From the NCBI GenBank assembly GCA_024638225.1, contig JAHEKR010000001.1, positions 1-51,632 of the forward strand: a stretch of DNA of 51,632 bases, read 5' to 3'. A program made the translations under genes and the position numbers. The notes below the pieces were generated by a model, which saw nothing but the letters and a program-made list of their open reading frames with translations, was not told the DNA's origin and did no database searches. Each line of letters opens with the position of its first letter. Position 1 is the first letter of the stretch. Origin of the DNA: Flavobacteriaceae bacterium. GTDB taxonomy: Bacteria; Bacteroidota; Bacteroidia; Flavobacteriales; Flavobacteriaceae. Below are positions 28,758-36,525 of this stretch, piece by piece.

Positions 28758-29644
28758 ATACGTTCTGCGACGCGCAACTTGGCGCTTCGTGCTCGGTTAT
28801 TTAGGTTAATTTCATCTTCCGATGGTGTTTGTAATCCACCGCATTTTTTAAAATAGCGTGTAGGGTTACCAAAATTGTCTTTGGCAGGTTCGTTGCTAAA
28901 GTTCCCATTCTGAATAAAGCGTTTGATAAGCCTGTCCTCAATAGAGTGATAACTAATAACACTTAGCCTACCTCCTATGCGCAGAACATCTTTGCATTGC
29001 TCAAGAAACTGCTTCAAAACACGCACCTCTTGATTTACTTCCATGCGGAGTGCTTGATATATTTTTGCCAATATTTTATGCTCGTTCCCTTTAGGTAAAA
29101 AATCAGCAAGAAGGTCATTGAGTGCCACAGTAGAGTTAATTCGCTTTTTTCTTGCTCCTACTATATGTTTGGCCATTCTGCGTGCATGACGCAACTCTCC
29201 GTAGGTAAACAAAATATCGGCAAGCGCTCCCTCGTCGTAATCGTTAATCACTTCCTCGGCTGTAAGCTTTTGATGTTGATTCATTCGCATATCTAAGGGC
29301 CCTTCAAAACGAATGGAAAAACCTCGTGAAGGAGTGTCAAATTGATAAGACGAAACCCCTAAATCGGCAAGAATTCCGTCCACAGAATCGATTTTGTGAA
29401 AGCGTAAAAAGCGTTTTAAATGACAAAAGTTATGCGGGATTAAGGTAAAGCGTGCGTCATCAATAGCGTTTTGTTGCGCATCTTCGTCCTGATCAAAGGC
29501 ATACAGTTTGTTTGACGAATTCATCTGTTGAAGTATTTCCTTAGCATGCCCGCCTCCTCCAAAAGTAGCATCGACATAAACAGCGTTAGGCTTGATGTTT
29601 AGCCCAGAAACAGAGGAATCAAGTAATACAGGTTTATGATACAT
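28754..29644 (-). CDS. rsmH: 16S rRNA (cytosine1402-N4)-methyltransferase RsmH
   Basis: An SAM-dependent methyltransferase (formerly MraW) acting on C1402 of 16S rRNA. The start at 29644 (MYHKPVLLDSSVSGLNI, 296 residues) overlaps the last codons of mraZ; upstream in-frame starts would extend into mraZ without family similarity. Motifs: VDATFGGGGHAKEIL (SAM loop), FDQDEDA, DGILADLGVSSYQFD, and RLSVISYHSIEDRLIKRFI. It is the second gene of the dcw cluster. Confidence 0.97.
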   Translation of the reverse strand: MYHKPVLLDSSVSGLNIKPNAVYVDATFGGGGHAKEILQQMNSSNKLYAFDQDEDAQQNAIDDARFTLIPHNFCHLKRFLRFHKIDSVDGILADLGVSSYQFDTPSRGFSIRFEGPLDMRMNQHQKLTAEEVINDYDEGALADILFTYGELRHARRMAKHIVGARKKRINSTVALNDLLADFLPKGNEHKILAKIYQALRMEVNQEVRVLKQFLEQCKDVLRIGGRLSVISYHSIEDRLIKRFIQNGNFSNEPAKDNFGNPTRYFKKCGGLQTPSEDEINLNNRARSAKLRVAERI

Positions 29645-30098
29645 CGTCTCCATCATCCCCCATAACTTCTTCGGCCAAGGCAGCAAAGTCTACTGAGGCT
29701 TCGTCGATAGCCTTTTCATAATGCTGCTTGTCCCATATTTCTACAATATTCACGGCAGCCGACAACACCACTTCTTTGCTGATGTGCGCAATACGCGCCA
29801 AGTCGCGCGGCACCAATAGACGATCTGTGGCATCCAATTCAACAACCTTGACACCAGCAGTAAAACGACGAATGAAGTCGTTGTTTTTCTTTTTAAATCG
29901 ATTGAGCTTGTTCACCTTTTCCATCAGCGCATTCCACTCAGAAAGAGAGTATAGCTCCAAACACGGCTGAAAAACAGCACGTTTGACCACAAATGGCTGT
30001 TGACGCGTTGTAGCCATTTGCTTGGATAAAGCTGCAGGGATTTTAACCCTCCCTTTCGGATCTACTTTACATTGATATGTTCCGATTAAATGTGACAC
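29634..30098 (-). CDS. mraZ: Transcriptional regulator MraZ
   Basis: A 154-residue protein with two SpoVT/AbrB-like DNA-binding repeats: LIGTYQCKVDPKGRVKIPA (N-terminal) and VELDATDRLLVPRDLARIA (second half). MraZ forms rings and binds tandem short repeats before its own operon, controlling the dcw genes. The start is GTG at 30098; no in-frame ATG lies nearby. Predicted binding boxes are at 30141-30170, directly upstream of a -7 promoter element. It is the first gene of the cluster. Confidence 0.96.
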   Translation of the reverse strand: MSHLIGTYQCKVDPKGRVKIPAALSKQMATTRQQPFVVKRAVFQPCLELYSLSEWNALMEKVNKLNRFKKKNNDFIRRFTAGVKVVELDATDRLLVPRDLARIAHISKEVVLSAAVNIVEIWDKQHYEKAIDEASVDFAALAEEVMGDDGDDVS

Positions 30099-30123
30099 TC
30101 GTTTATTTTCGAAGGCTTTGATT

Positions 30124-30131
30124 CAAAACTA
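30124..30131 (-). promoter_or_regulatory. -7 promoter element of the mraZ/dcw operon
   Basis: TAGTTTTG on the minus strand fits the Bacteroidota -7 consensus TAnnTTTG and would start transcription around 30118, giving a leader of about 20 bases before the mraZ GTG. No TTTG is seen at -33; that position is occupied by the MraZ boxes instead. Confidence 0.6.
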
Positions 30132-30140
30132 AGAAATATT

Positions 30141-30170
30141 TCCCACTTTTTACCACTTTTTACCACTTTG
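30141..30170 (-). promoter_or_regulatory. Three tandem MraZ-type boxes
   Basis: On the minus strand the motif AAAGTGGTAA occurs twice and then AAAGTGGGAA, in perfect 10-bp register. A fourth GTGG core lies near 30182-30187, two turns upstream. MraZ is known to bind repeated GTGG/TGGG-like boxes in register with the DNA helix. They overlap the -33 region of the promoter, which suggests autoregulation. Confidence 0.8.
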
Positions 30171-30298
30171 TTGATAAGTTTTACCACCCCAAGCACCCTT
30201 CATTTCTAGGGATAATAAAATACTCAGCGTTAAGCGGATATATTTTATCATGTATCAGCTGTTGTAAAAAATTAACTGCTGCTGCAGCTATTATTACC

Positions 30299-30306
30299 TA
30301 TATTTG
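30299..30306 (+). promoter_or_regulatory. -7 promoter element for the alpha/beta hydrolase gene
   Basis: TATATTTG matches TAnnTTTG 18 bp before the start codon at 30324. No convincing -33 TTTG at the expected spacing was found. It would diverge from the dcw promoter. Confidence 0.4.
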
Positions 30307-30323
30307 TTGCTCATAACATTCGC

Positions 30324-31088
30324 ATGCAAGATTCACTTAAGGAGTCAGGTCATTATACATATTTTGAGCGTGGAGCTGGCACGCCATTGATTATCCTACA
30401 TGGGCTAATGGGTGGCTTGAGCAACTTTGACGGTGTCGCTAATTACTTCCCATCAAAAGGGTATAGAGTAATTATACCTATGCTTCCTTTATACGACTTG
30501 CCATTACTTAAAACCAATGTGAAACAATTTGCGCACTACCTGCGTGATTTCATAACCCATCTTGGCGAAGATCAAGTGGTGTTGATTGGAAACTCACTTG
30601 GTGGGCATATTGGATTACTCCACTCGAAGCTTTTTCCAGAAAAAGTAAAGGGGCTAATTCTAACGGGGAGCTCTGGTCTATATGAGAATGCTATGGGCGA
30701 AAGCTATCCCAAGCGAGAAGATTACGCTTATATCAAGAAAAAAACGGAGGATGTATTTTATGATCCGGAAATTGCCACCAAAGAAGTGGTTGACGATATT
30801 TTTGAAACAGTAAACGACAGAAGAAAGCTCATTAAAATCCTCACCATTGCCAAAAGTGCCATTCGACACAATATGGCAAAAGACTTACCTAACATTAAAA
30901 TTCCAACTGGTATAATCTGGGGGAAACAAGATGCTGTTACACCGCCAAATGTCGGTGTAGAGTTTAATAAACTGTTGCCCAATTCTACACTTTACTGGAT
31001 TGACAAATGCGGTCATGCACCCATGATGGAACATCCCGAAAAATTCAACGCCATACTTTCAGGCTGGCTGGAAGAAAATAATATGTAG
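30324..31088 (+). CDS. Alpha/beta hydrolase
   Basis: A 254-residue cytoplasmic hydrolase with no signal peptide. The oxyanion region is LIILHGLMGG, the nucleophile elbow is IGNSLGGHIGLL (Ser in G-N-S-L-G), an acid is expected near WGKQDAVTPP, and the catalytic His is in DKCGHAPMMEHPEKF. This resembles the esterase/2-hydroxy-6-oxo-dienoate hydrolase group, but substrate cannot be inferred. engB follows 2 bp later, so the two are cotranscribed. Confidence 0.9.
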   Translation: MQDSLKESGHYTYFERGAGTPLIILHGLMGGLSNFDGVANYFPSKGYRVIIPMLPLYDLPLLKTNVKQFAHYLRDFITHLGEDQVVLIGNSLGGHIGLLHSKLFPEKVKGLILTGSSGLYENAMGESYPKREDYAYIKKKTEDVFYDPEIATKEVVDDIFETVNDRRKLIKILTIAKSAIRHNMAKDLPNIKIPTGIIWGKQDAVTPPNVGVEFNKLLPNSTLYWIDKCGHAPMMEHPEKFNAILSGWLEENNM

Positions 31089-31090
31089 CC

Positions 31091-31681
31091 ATGCGCATCA
31101 AGGATGCTAGATTTGTGGTCAGTAATTCCAAGGTCGCACAGTGCCCTAAATCACCACTTCCTGAATTTGCCTTTATTGGCCGATCAAATGTTGGAAAATC
31201 TTCTTTAATTAATATGTTGTGTGCACGGAAGCGACTAGCCAAAACATCTGGTCGCCCTGGCAAGACGCAATTAATAAATCACTTTCTAATCAATCATAAT
31301 TGGCACTTGGTCGACCTGCCGGGATATGGATATGCACGTGTTTCCAAAAAAGAAAAAAAAGAATTTCAGCGCTACATCACCGACTATTTTTTGGAACGAA
31401 AACAAATGGTCAACGCTTTTGTTTTAATCGACATTCGCCATGAGCCGCAACCAATTGACCTCGCATTTATGGAGTGGATGGGCACTAAAGAACTTCCTTT
31501 TTCAATTGTCTTTACAAAAGCAGACAAGCTGTCTCAAAATAAGATTGAATCTACCGTTCAAAAATATCTCGATACACTACTGGCCGGTGTTTGGGAGGAA
31601 GTACCACCGAACTTTATTACTTCTTCGTCCTCAGGATTGGGGAGAGATGAATTGCTTGGTTATATTGAAAAGCTTCTCTAA
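31091..31681 (+). CDS. engB: Ribosome biogenesis GTPase EngB (YihA/YsxC)
   Basis: A 196-residue GTPase needed for maturation of the large ribosomal subunit. It shows the P-loop GRSNVGKSSLIN, the switch regions with GRPGKTQLIN, the G3 motif DLPGYGYA, the G4 motif TKADKL, and a G5-like TSSSSG. It is preceded by the hydrolase by 2 bp. Its TAA overlaps the TAG of the convergent gldC in the tetranucleotide CTAA. Confidence 0.97.
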   Translation: MRIKDARFVVSNSKVAQCPKSPLPEFAFIGRSNVGKSSLINMLCARKRLAKTSGRPGKTQLINHFLINHNWHLVDLPGYGYARVSKKEKKEFQRYITDYFLERKQMVNAFVLIDIRHEPQPIDLAFMEWMGTKELPFSIVFTKADKLSQNKIESTVQKYLDTLLAGVWEEVPPNFITSSSSGLGRDELLGYIEKLL

Positions 31682-32022
31682 TTTCCCTTTTTGACAGCTT
31701 TTAAATTACGCTCGGAAGCAAAAAAATCACAAAATTGCTGCATGGCCTCTGCCATTTGGGTGTCGTCCGTTGCCTTTAAATAAGACGCTCGAATTCCAAC
31801 AAGAGTTTGGTGGACAAACACCTGCATTTGATCAACCGGCATTTCCTTTGTCCACAAATCAATACGTGCGCTTTCTTGTTGTTTTTTGTTCCAAGAACTA
31901 AAGAAAAAGGCATCCATTTCTTGTTGGTCTACTCCACCGTCAGGAGCCGACCATTTCATCTGTTCTGGTGTTTGATTTTCGTCTAATACGACATCTAGCG
32001 TAATGGTTGTTTTTCGTTGCAT
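31678..32022 (-). CDS. gldC: Gliding motility protein GldC
   Basis: A 114-residue soluble protein of the GldC family, recognisable by MKWSAPDGGV, RIDLWTKEMPVDQM, FVHQTLVGI and FCDFFASE. In Flavobacterium johnsoniae gldC lies next to gldB and its loss impairs gliding; it is thought to support the GldB lipoprotein or the motility/type IX secretion apparatus, though its molecular role is unclear. It begins 1 base after the gldB stop codon, so the two form an operon. Confidence 0.93.
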   Translation of the reverse strand: MQRKTTITLDVVLDENQTPEQMKWSAPDGGVDQQEMDAFFFSSWNKKQQESARIDLWTKEMPVDQMQVFVHQTLVGIRASYLKATDDTQMAEAMQQFCDFFASERNLKAVKKGN

Positions 32023-32023
32023 T

Positions 32024-33007
32024 TTATGGATTATATCGTGATTTTTTTAATATTTCTTGGGCATCTGCTTCAAGCACTTCATGCAATGATGCCCCTGTTC
32101 TTTTTTGATAGGCGTGTACAATTCGATAACCAATCCACTGTCCTATTCGACCCGGTGATCCTACATCAAGGTAGGTGTAAAATTTGGAATACGGAGCAGG
32201 TGTTAAAAATCGAAAAATCAACTTATCACTAGTCGAAAACAAAAGTTCGTTTGCAATAAAATAATCCCATACTTCTTCTTCATGTGCCATTGCCCAATCC
32301 CACTGTTCTGTCGTGTATTGCAGGTGATTTTTTTGTGCTAAATGGGGTAAAAAATAATCGTGCAGCAGCAAGCGCTTACCATGCGCAATCATTTGCGCTA
32401 AAAAACTGCGCCCGGGTGACTTGGGCACAAAACGTGGCGCCAAAGCATCTACTAGCTCAGATTCGATGTATGCTGACTGAAGCGTTTGCTTGATATACAA
32501 AGGAATTCCTTCGTAAAGCTGGTGCGTGCTACCAAGATACGTATCTATGGACAATAACAATAAGCTATCGGCATCAACAGCACGAAGAGAATAGTCTACA
32601 TCCGTAAGCAAGGTAATTGCCTTTTTTGGCATAGGAGTTTCTGGAAAATAAAACTTAACGTGTTGCAATACAGCAGTTATACGTTGACGCAAATCATCGC
32701 TCTTCAAAGTCTGAGTCGCTTGAAACAGCGCTAACTGAAGTGAATCCTTGCGTTTGTTGTGCCAAATAGAATCGGGTGTAGCTTCTGGAAAAAAATAAGG
32801 ATATGTCTTTTTTAAATGCTGTAATGGGATATTTTCTTTACCAAAAAAAAGCTGCTCAAAACGAATAAAGCGTAAGTTGACCTCGGGCAAATCACTTGGT
32901 TTGGGATGTGTATTCTTGGCGCAACCACTTAGCAGCAAAAACAATAAAACAAGCGCTTTTAGTTGAGCGAAAAATGACTTAATTTTACCGTAAATATCCT
33001 TGTCCAT
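32024..33007 (-). CDS. gldB: Gliding motility lipoprotein GldB
   Basis: A 327-residue lipoprotein of the GldB family, essential for gliding in flavobacteria. The signal sequence ends in the lipobox LLLLSGC after a hydrophobic stretch, then AKNTHPKPSDL. Characteristic segments are VNLRFIRFEQLFFG, YPYFFPEATPDSIW, IDTYLGSTHQLYEGIPLYIK and GSPGRIGQWIGYRIV. It is divergent from nadE with only 23 bp between start codons; the minus-strand TATCTTTA just upstream is a near match to the -7 consensus. Its presence agrees with the T9SS sorting signal in the first gene of the window. Confidence 0.93.
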   Translation of the reverse strand: MDKDIYGKIKSFFAQLKALVLLFLLLSGCAKNTHPKPSDLPEVNLRFIRFEQLFFGKENIPLQHLKKTYPYFFPEATPDSIWHNKRKDSLQLALFQATQTLKSDDLRQRITAVLQHVKFYFPETPMPKKAITLLTDVDYSLRAVDADSLLLLSIDTYLGSTHQLYEGIPLYIKQTLQSAYIESELVDALAPRFVPKSPGRSFLAQMIAHGKRLLLHDYFLPHLAQKNHLQYTTEQWDWAMAHEEEVWDYFIANELLFSTSDKLIFRFLTPAPYSKFYTYLDVGSPGRIGQWIGYRIVHAYQKRTGASLHEVLEADAQEILKKSRYNP

Positions 33008-33030
33008 AAAGGGATAAAGATACGAATGCT

Positions 33031-33819
33031 ATGAAAAACAATCAGGTAATTGAATATATAGTCGATTGGCTTAAAAATTATGCTGCCAAAAGCAATATGA
33101 AAGGGTTTGTTGTTGGTGTTTCTGGAGGCATAGACTCTGCGCTCACATCTACGCTATGTGCCAAAACAGGCTTACCAACAATTTGCTTGGAGATGCCCAT
33201 CAAACAGAAAAAAAATCAAGTAGCTCGGGCGCAAAATCACATCAAATGGCTTGAAGATAGTTACCCAAACGTTTCTGGCAAAAGGATTAATCTAGATCCA
33301 CTATTTGATGCCTTTTCATCTATAACCAGCCAGGGTGATGAAAGTGAAGCCGCCCAACTTTCGCTTGCCAACAGTCGGGCCAGAATGCGCATGCTTACGC
33401 TTTATTACTATGCAGCTCGACACCGTTATCTAGTGACAGGAACTGGAAATAAGGTTGAAGATTTTGGCGTAGGCTTTTACACCAAATACGGAGATGGAGG
33501 TGTTGATATTAGTCCTATTGCCGATTTAATGAAAACAGAAGTTTGGGCGCTTGCCGAAACCTTAGGAGTGTCCTCTGAAATTATTCTCGCACCTCCAACT
33601 GATGGACTATGGGATGACGATCGAAATGACGAAGACCAACTCGGCGCTTCCTATAAAGAGCTCGAATGGGCCATGAAGCAAAACGATATTGGCAAAACGG
33701 CTGATGACTTTGAAGGTAGACAAAAAACCGTGATGTCTATTTTCTTAAAACACCACCTAGCAAATAAGCATAAAATGGACCCTATTCCCGTTTGCATCAT
33801 CCACGATGAATTAAGATAA
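33031..33819 (+). CDS. nadE: NH3-dependent NAD synthetase NadE
   Basis: A 262-residue enzyme that amidates nicotinate adenine dinucleotide to NAD+, using ATP and ammonia. The pyrophosphatase loop is GVSGGIDSALTS; GTGNKVEDFGVGFYTKYGDGGVD (abridged) contains the second conserved region. The glutaminase domain of longer NadE proteins is lacking, so free ammonia is the nitrogen donor. The promoter must lie within the 23-bp gap or the 5' end of gldB; the arrangement next to gldBC is known from other flavobacteria. Confidence 0.96.
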   Translation: MKNNQVIEYIVDWLKNYAAKSNMKGFVVGVSGGIDSALTSTLCAKTGLPTICLEMPIKQKKNQVARAQNHIKWLEDSYPNVSGKRINLDPLFDAFSSITSQGDESEAAQLSLANSRARMRMLTLYYYAARHRYLVTGTGNKVEDFGVGFYTKYGDGGVDISPIADLMKTEVWALAETLGVSSEIILAPPTDGLWDDDRNDEDQLGASYKELEWAMKQNDIGKTADDFEGRQKTVMSIFLKHHLANKHKMDPIPVCIIHDELR

Positions 33820-33900
33820 ATAGGGCAAAGTTCGCTTCTTCAGCATCAATAGCTGGACTAAAGAGCATTTTTCATACTTTTAGCAAAGAGAAAATTGCCC

Positions 33901-34536
33901 ATGATTCGAGTATTTGTAGCCGATGCCCACCCAATTATATTTAAAGGTATAAAGGCTGTATTCCGCAATTCTACCGAAATCAGCATAGTTGCCAAAGGAA
34001 TACATTATACCGAATTAGTGAATTTCTTAAGAACTAAAAAAGTCTCAGTTGTCTTGCTTGAGTTGAATCTACCTGGTTTTGATTTTATACAGATGCTCGA
34101 AAAACTCAAAGAAAGATTCCCTAAAGTCAAATTCCTTGTTTTTAGTGCACTTGAAGAAGAATTGTATGCCGTAAGTGCGCTTAAAGCGGGTGCCTCTGGC
34201 TACCTATCCAAATCAAATCCACTTAGTCATCTTCGCGAAGCTATACTCAAAATAAGTAGCGGTGGAGTTTATATCACCAACGAGTTAGCTGCTACCATTG
34301 CGTTCAGTGAGACCAACCAGAACCCACGGGCGGTATTTGATAAACTTTCGCCTCGTGAAGTACAAGTACTTCGATTGATAAGTAAAGGAAAGCGAAATAA
34401 AGATATTGCGGCAACACTTGATATAAACGAAAAAACAGTAAGTACTTACCGGTTTAGATTAATGAAAAAGATGGGCGTTAAGAGCCTGGTTCAGTTGATT
34501 GAAAAAACACAACATATTGACTTAGACCTGTACTAA
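33901..34536 (+). CDS. LuxR-type response regulator with Glu at the phosphorylation site
   Basis: A 211-residue receiver/helix-turn-helix regulator. I use ATG at 33901; an in-frame TTG two codons earlier is weaker. The receiver contains the acidic residue Asp8 in VADAHP, Ser82, and Lys104 in YLSKSNP. Where the phosphoacceptor Asp is expected, the sequence is VVLLELNLPG, that is Glu54. The C-terminal LuxR domain is intact (LSPREVQVLRLISKGKRNKD, then DINEKTVSTYRFRLMKKMGV). Glu can mimic phospho-Asp, so the protein may be constitutively active or be controlled without a kinase; none is adjacent. Its stop codon overlaps that of convergent dnaG. Confidence 0.9.
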   Translation: MIRVFVADAHPIIFKGIKAVFRNSTEISIVAKGIHYTELVNFLRTKKVSVVLLELNLPGFDFIQMLEKLKERFPKVKFLVFSALEEELYAVSALKAGASGYLSKSNPLSHLREAILKISSGGVYITNELAATIAFSETNQNPRAVFDKLSPREVQVLRLISKGKRNKDIAATLDINEKTVSTYRFRLMKKMGVKSLVQLIEKTQHIDLDLY

Positions 34537-36488
34537 ATGACTCGGTTAAGTCGATTACTGAGCATGATTTTTAATTTGTGGTAATCCACAATTTCCTCTA
34601 ATAAGCCTGCGTGATGTGCTTCGTGATCTTCTTCCGTTTTGGTTTGAAGTTCTGATACTTTTTCATCGATAAGCTGGCACCTAAAACGCAAAATCACCTC
34701 GCGAACCCAATTGGGTAAAGCCGTTGATTTGTTTCGGACATAAATATTTTTGCGTTCCCAATCATGAAGAGCATATTGCTCGTCTTGCAAGAGCAAGTCT
34801 GAAGCTTGAGCTGCTAGTTCGGGAGGCAAACTAGCCATGAATGTATCCATTTTAATGACACCTTGCTCGTTTAGTGCAAGTAATATTTTGGGATATAGTG
34901 CCTTAAACGCAGTAGTGGAAAAATCAATTTCGTCTTGCTGAAGGTCTAAATATATCTTTTCAAAAACGCGTGCCTTCATTTTGGAGGTAACCATTTTCAA
35001 ATCCCCCGTTTTGTCATCTGTTTTGAGTATAGGCTCTTCAAAAACAACCTCTTCATGTCCGTGAATCAATAATATTTTAATGATGTTTTTCTCCAACTCA
35101 AAGCGTGAACTCACACGTGGCAATTGCTTTTCTTCAGGGACAACTGACATAGGCCTATCGGCAACCATTTGGTTCGGACGACTGTCCTTTTTCTGTGTAA
35201 CCTGAGCCAAAGTAGCAAACAAAACCTCCTCGCTGATATCCATTAAGGCAGCACAAGAGCGCACATAAACTTCCTGCTTAATTTGATCTGGAATTTTGGC
35301 AATACTTTGCACCATTTCACGAATGGTTTCCGCTTTTTTAATGGGGTCTTTTTCAGCCTCATCTACCAGCAAGGCTGCCTTAAACTGAATAAAATCTTTT
35401 GATTGATCCGAGAGAAAATTGGCGACCTCTTCCATAGAGTGGCCACGAGCAAAACTGTCAGGATCCTCACCTGCTGGAAATGTACAAACGCGTACATTCA
35501 TTCCAGCCTCCAATATAAGATCCACCCCTCTTAGCGAAGCGCGTAATCCGGCTGCATCACCATCAAAAAGGACCGTAATATTAGTAGTCAAGCGGCGAAT
35601 TAAACGGACTTGCTCTGGAGTCAGGGCGGTTCCCGAAGAAGAAACAACATTAGTAATTCCGCGTTGATGTAATTGAATAACATCTGTATAACCCTCAACC
35701 AAAAAACAATTATCCTCTTTAGCAATGGTTTTTTTAGCTTGGTACAATCCGTACAAGACTTTGCTCTTGTTGTAAATATCGCTTTCGGGCGAATTCATGT
35801 ACTTGGCTGCTTTTTTGTCTTGGGTAAGAATGCGTCCGCCAAAGCCCAAAACACGACCCGACATGCTGTGAATAGGAAACATCACACGCCCTTTAAAACG
35901 ATCAAATTGTCGTTCTTCCTTAACAATAGTTAAGCCTGTTTTTTCGAGAAAATCAATCTTATAGCCTGATTTTAAAGCCGCATCAGTAAGCGCACTCCAT
36001 TCGTCTGGAGAATAGCCCAACTGGAACTGCTTGATGGTTTCATCAGTAAACCCACGCTCTCTAAAATAGCTTAAGCCAATGGCCTTACCTTGCGTAGTTT
36101 CCCACATCGAATCCTGAAAAAAACCAAGTGCAAAAGAGGAAACCAGGTACATACTTTCTCGAGCACTAGCAGCAGCTTTTTGCGCGTCATTTTGCTCGGT
36201 CTCTTCAATCTCAATATTGTATTTTTTGGCCAAATACCGAATGGCCTCAGGATACGAAAAGTGTTCGTGTTCCATCAAAAAGGCAACAACATTACCTCCT
36301 TTGCCACTCGAGAAATCTTTCCAAATTTGTTTTACAGGAGACACCATAAAGCTAGGGGTACGTTCGTCCGTAAACGGACTGAGCCCTTTAAAATTAGAAC
36401 CTGATTTCTTTAGTTGCACAAAATCCCCGATAACCTCCTCTAAACGAGCGGTCTCAAAAACAACATCAATGGTGGATTTTTGAATCAC
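34533..36488 (-). CDS. dnaG: DNA primase DnaG lacking zinc-finger ligands
   Basis: The replicative primase, 651 residues, GTG start at 36488. The Toprim catalytic core is complete (LVEGYTDVIQL, SSGTALTPEQ, LFDGDAAG), and a DnaB-interacting C-terminal region follows. The N-terminal CHC2 domain keeps its fold signatures (FKGLSPF, RTPSFMVSPVKQIW, GKGGNVVAFLMEHE), but the four zinc ligands of the E. coli enzyme (Cys40, His43, Cys61, Cys64) correspond here to Ser37, Thr40, Asp58 and Ser61. I believe this is shared by many flavobacterial primases. Template recognition must therefore work without zinc. It is downstream of the polyprenyl synthase gene by 37 bp. Confidence 0.96.
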   Translation of the reverse strand: MIQKSTIDVVFETARLEEVIGDFVQLKKSGSNFKGLSPFTDERTPSFMVSPVKQIWKDFSSGKGGNVVAFLMEHEHFSYPEAIRYLAKKYNIEIEETEQNDAQKAAASARESMYLVSSFALGFFQDSMWETTQGKAIGLSYFRERGFTDETIKQFQLGYSPDEWSALTDAALKSGYKIDFLEKTGLTIVKEERQFDRFKGRVMFPIHSMSGRVLGFGGRILTQDKKAAKYMNSPESDIYNKSKVLYGLYQAKKTIAKEDNCFLVEGYTDVIQLHQRGITNVVSSSGTALTPEQVRLIRRLTTNITVLFDGDAAGLRASLRGVDLILEAGMNVRVCTFPAGEDPDSFARGHSMEEVANFLSDQSKDFIQFKAALLVDEAEKDPIKKAETIREMVQSIAKIPDQIKQEVYVRSCAALMDISEEVLFATLAQVTQKKDSRPNQMVADRPMSVVPEEKQLPRVSSRFELEKNIIKILLIHGHEEVVFEEPILKTDDKTGDLKMVTSKMKARVFEKIYLDLQQDEIDFSTTAFKALYPKILLALNEQGVIKMDTFMASLPPELAAQASDLLLQDEQYALHDWERKNIYVRNKSTALPNWVREVILRFRCQLIDEKVSELQTKTEEDHEAHHAGLLEEIVDYHKLKIMLSNRLNRVI

Positions 36489-36525
36489 AACTTAAAATAA
36501 GATCTAAAATACGGATTTAGTTACG

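Noticed and set aside
30116-30128. TTTGATTCAAAA near the mraZ promoter as another copy of the glycan-enzyme element
   Set aside because: The flanks do not match and it overlaps the -7 element and leader; it shows instead that short palindromes of this kind can arise by chance here.
30141-30170. Short tandem repeat as a CRISPR remnant
   Set aside because: The unit is 10 bp without spacers and sits at the mraZ promoter, matching MraZ boxes.
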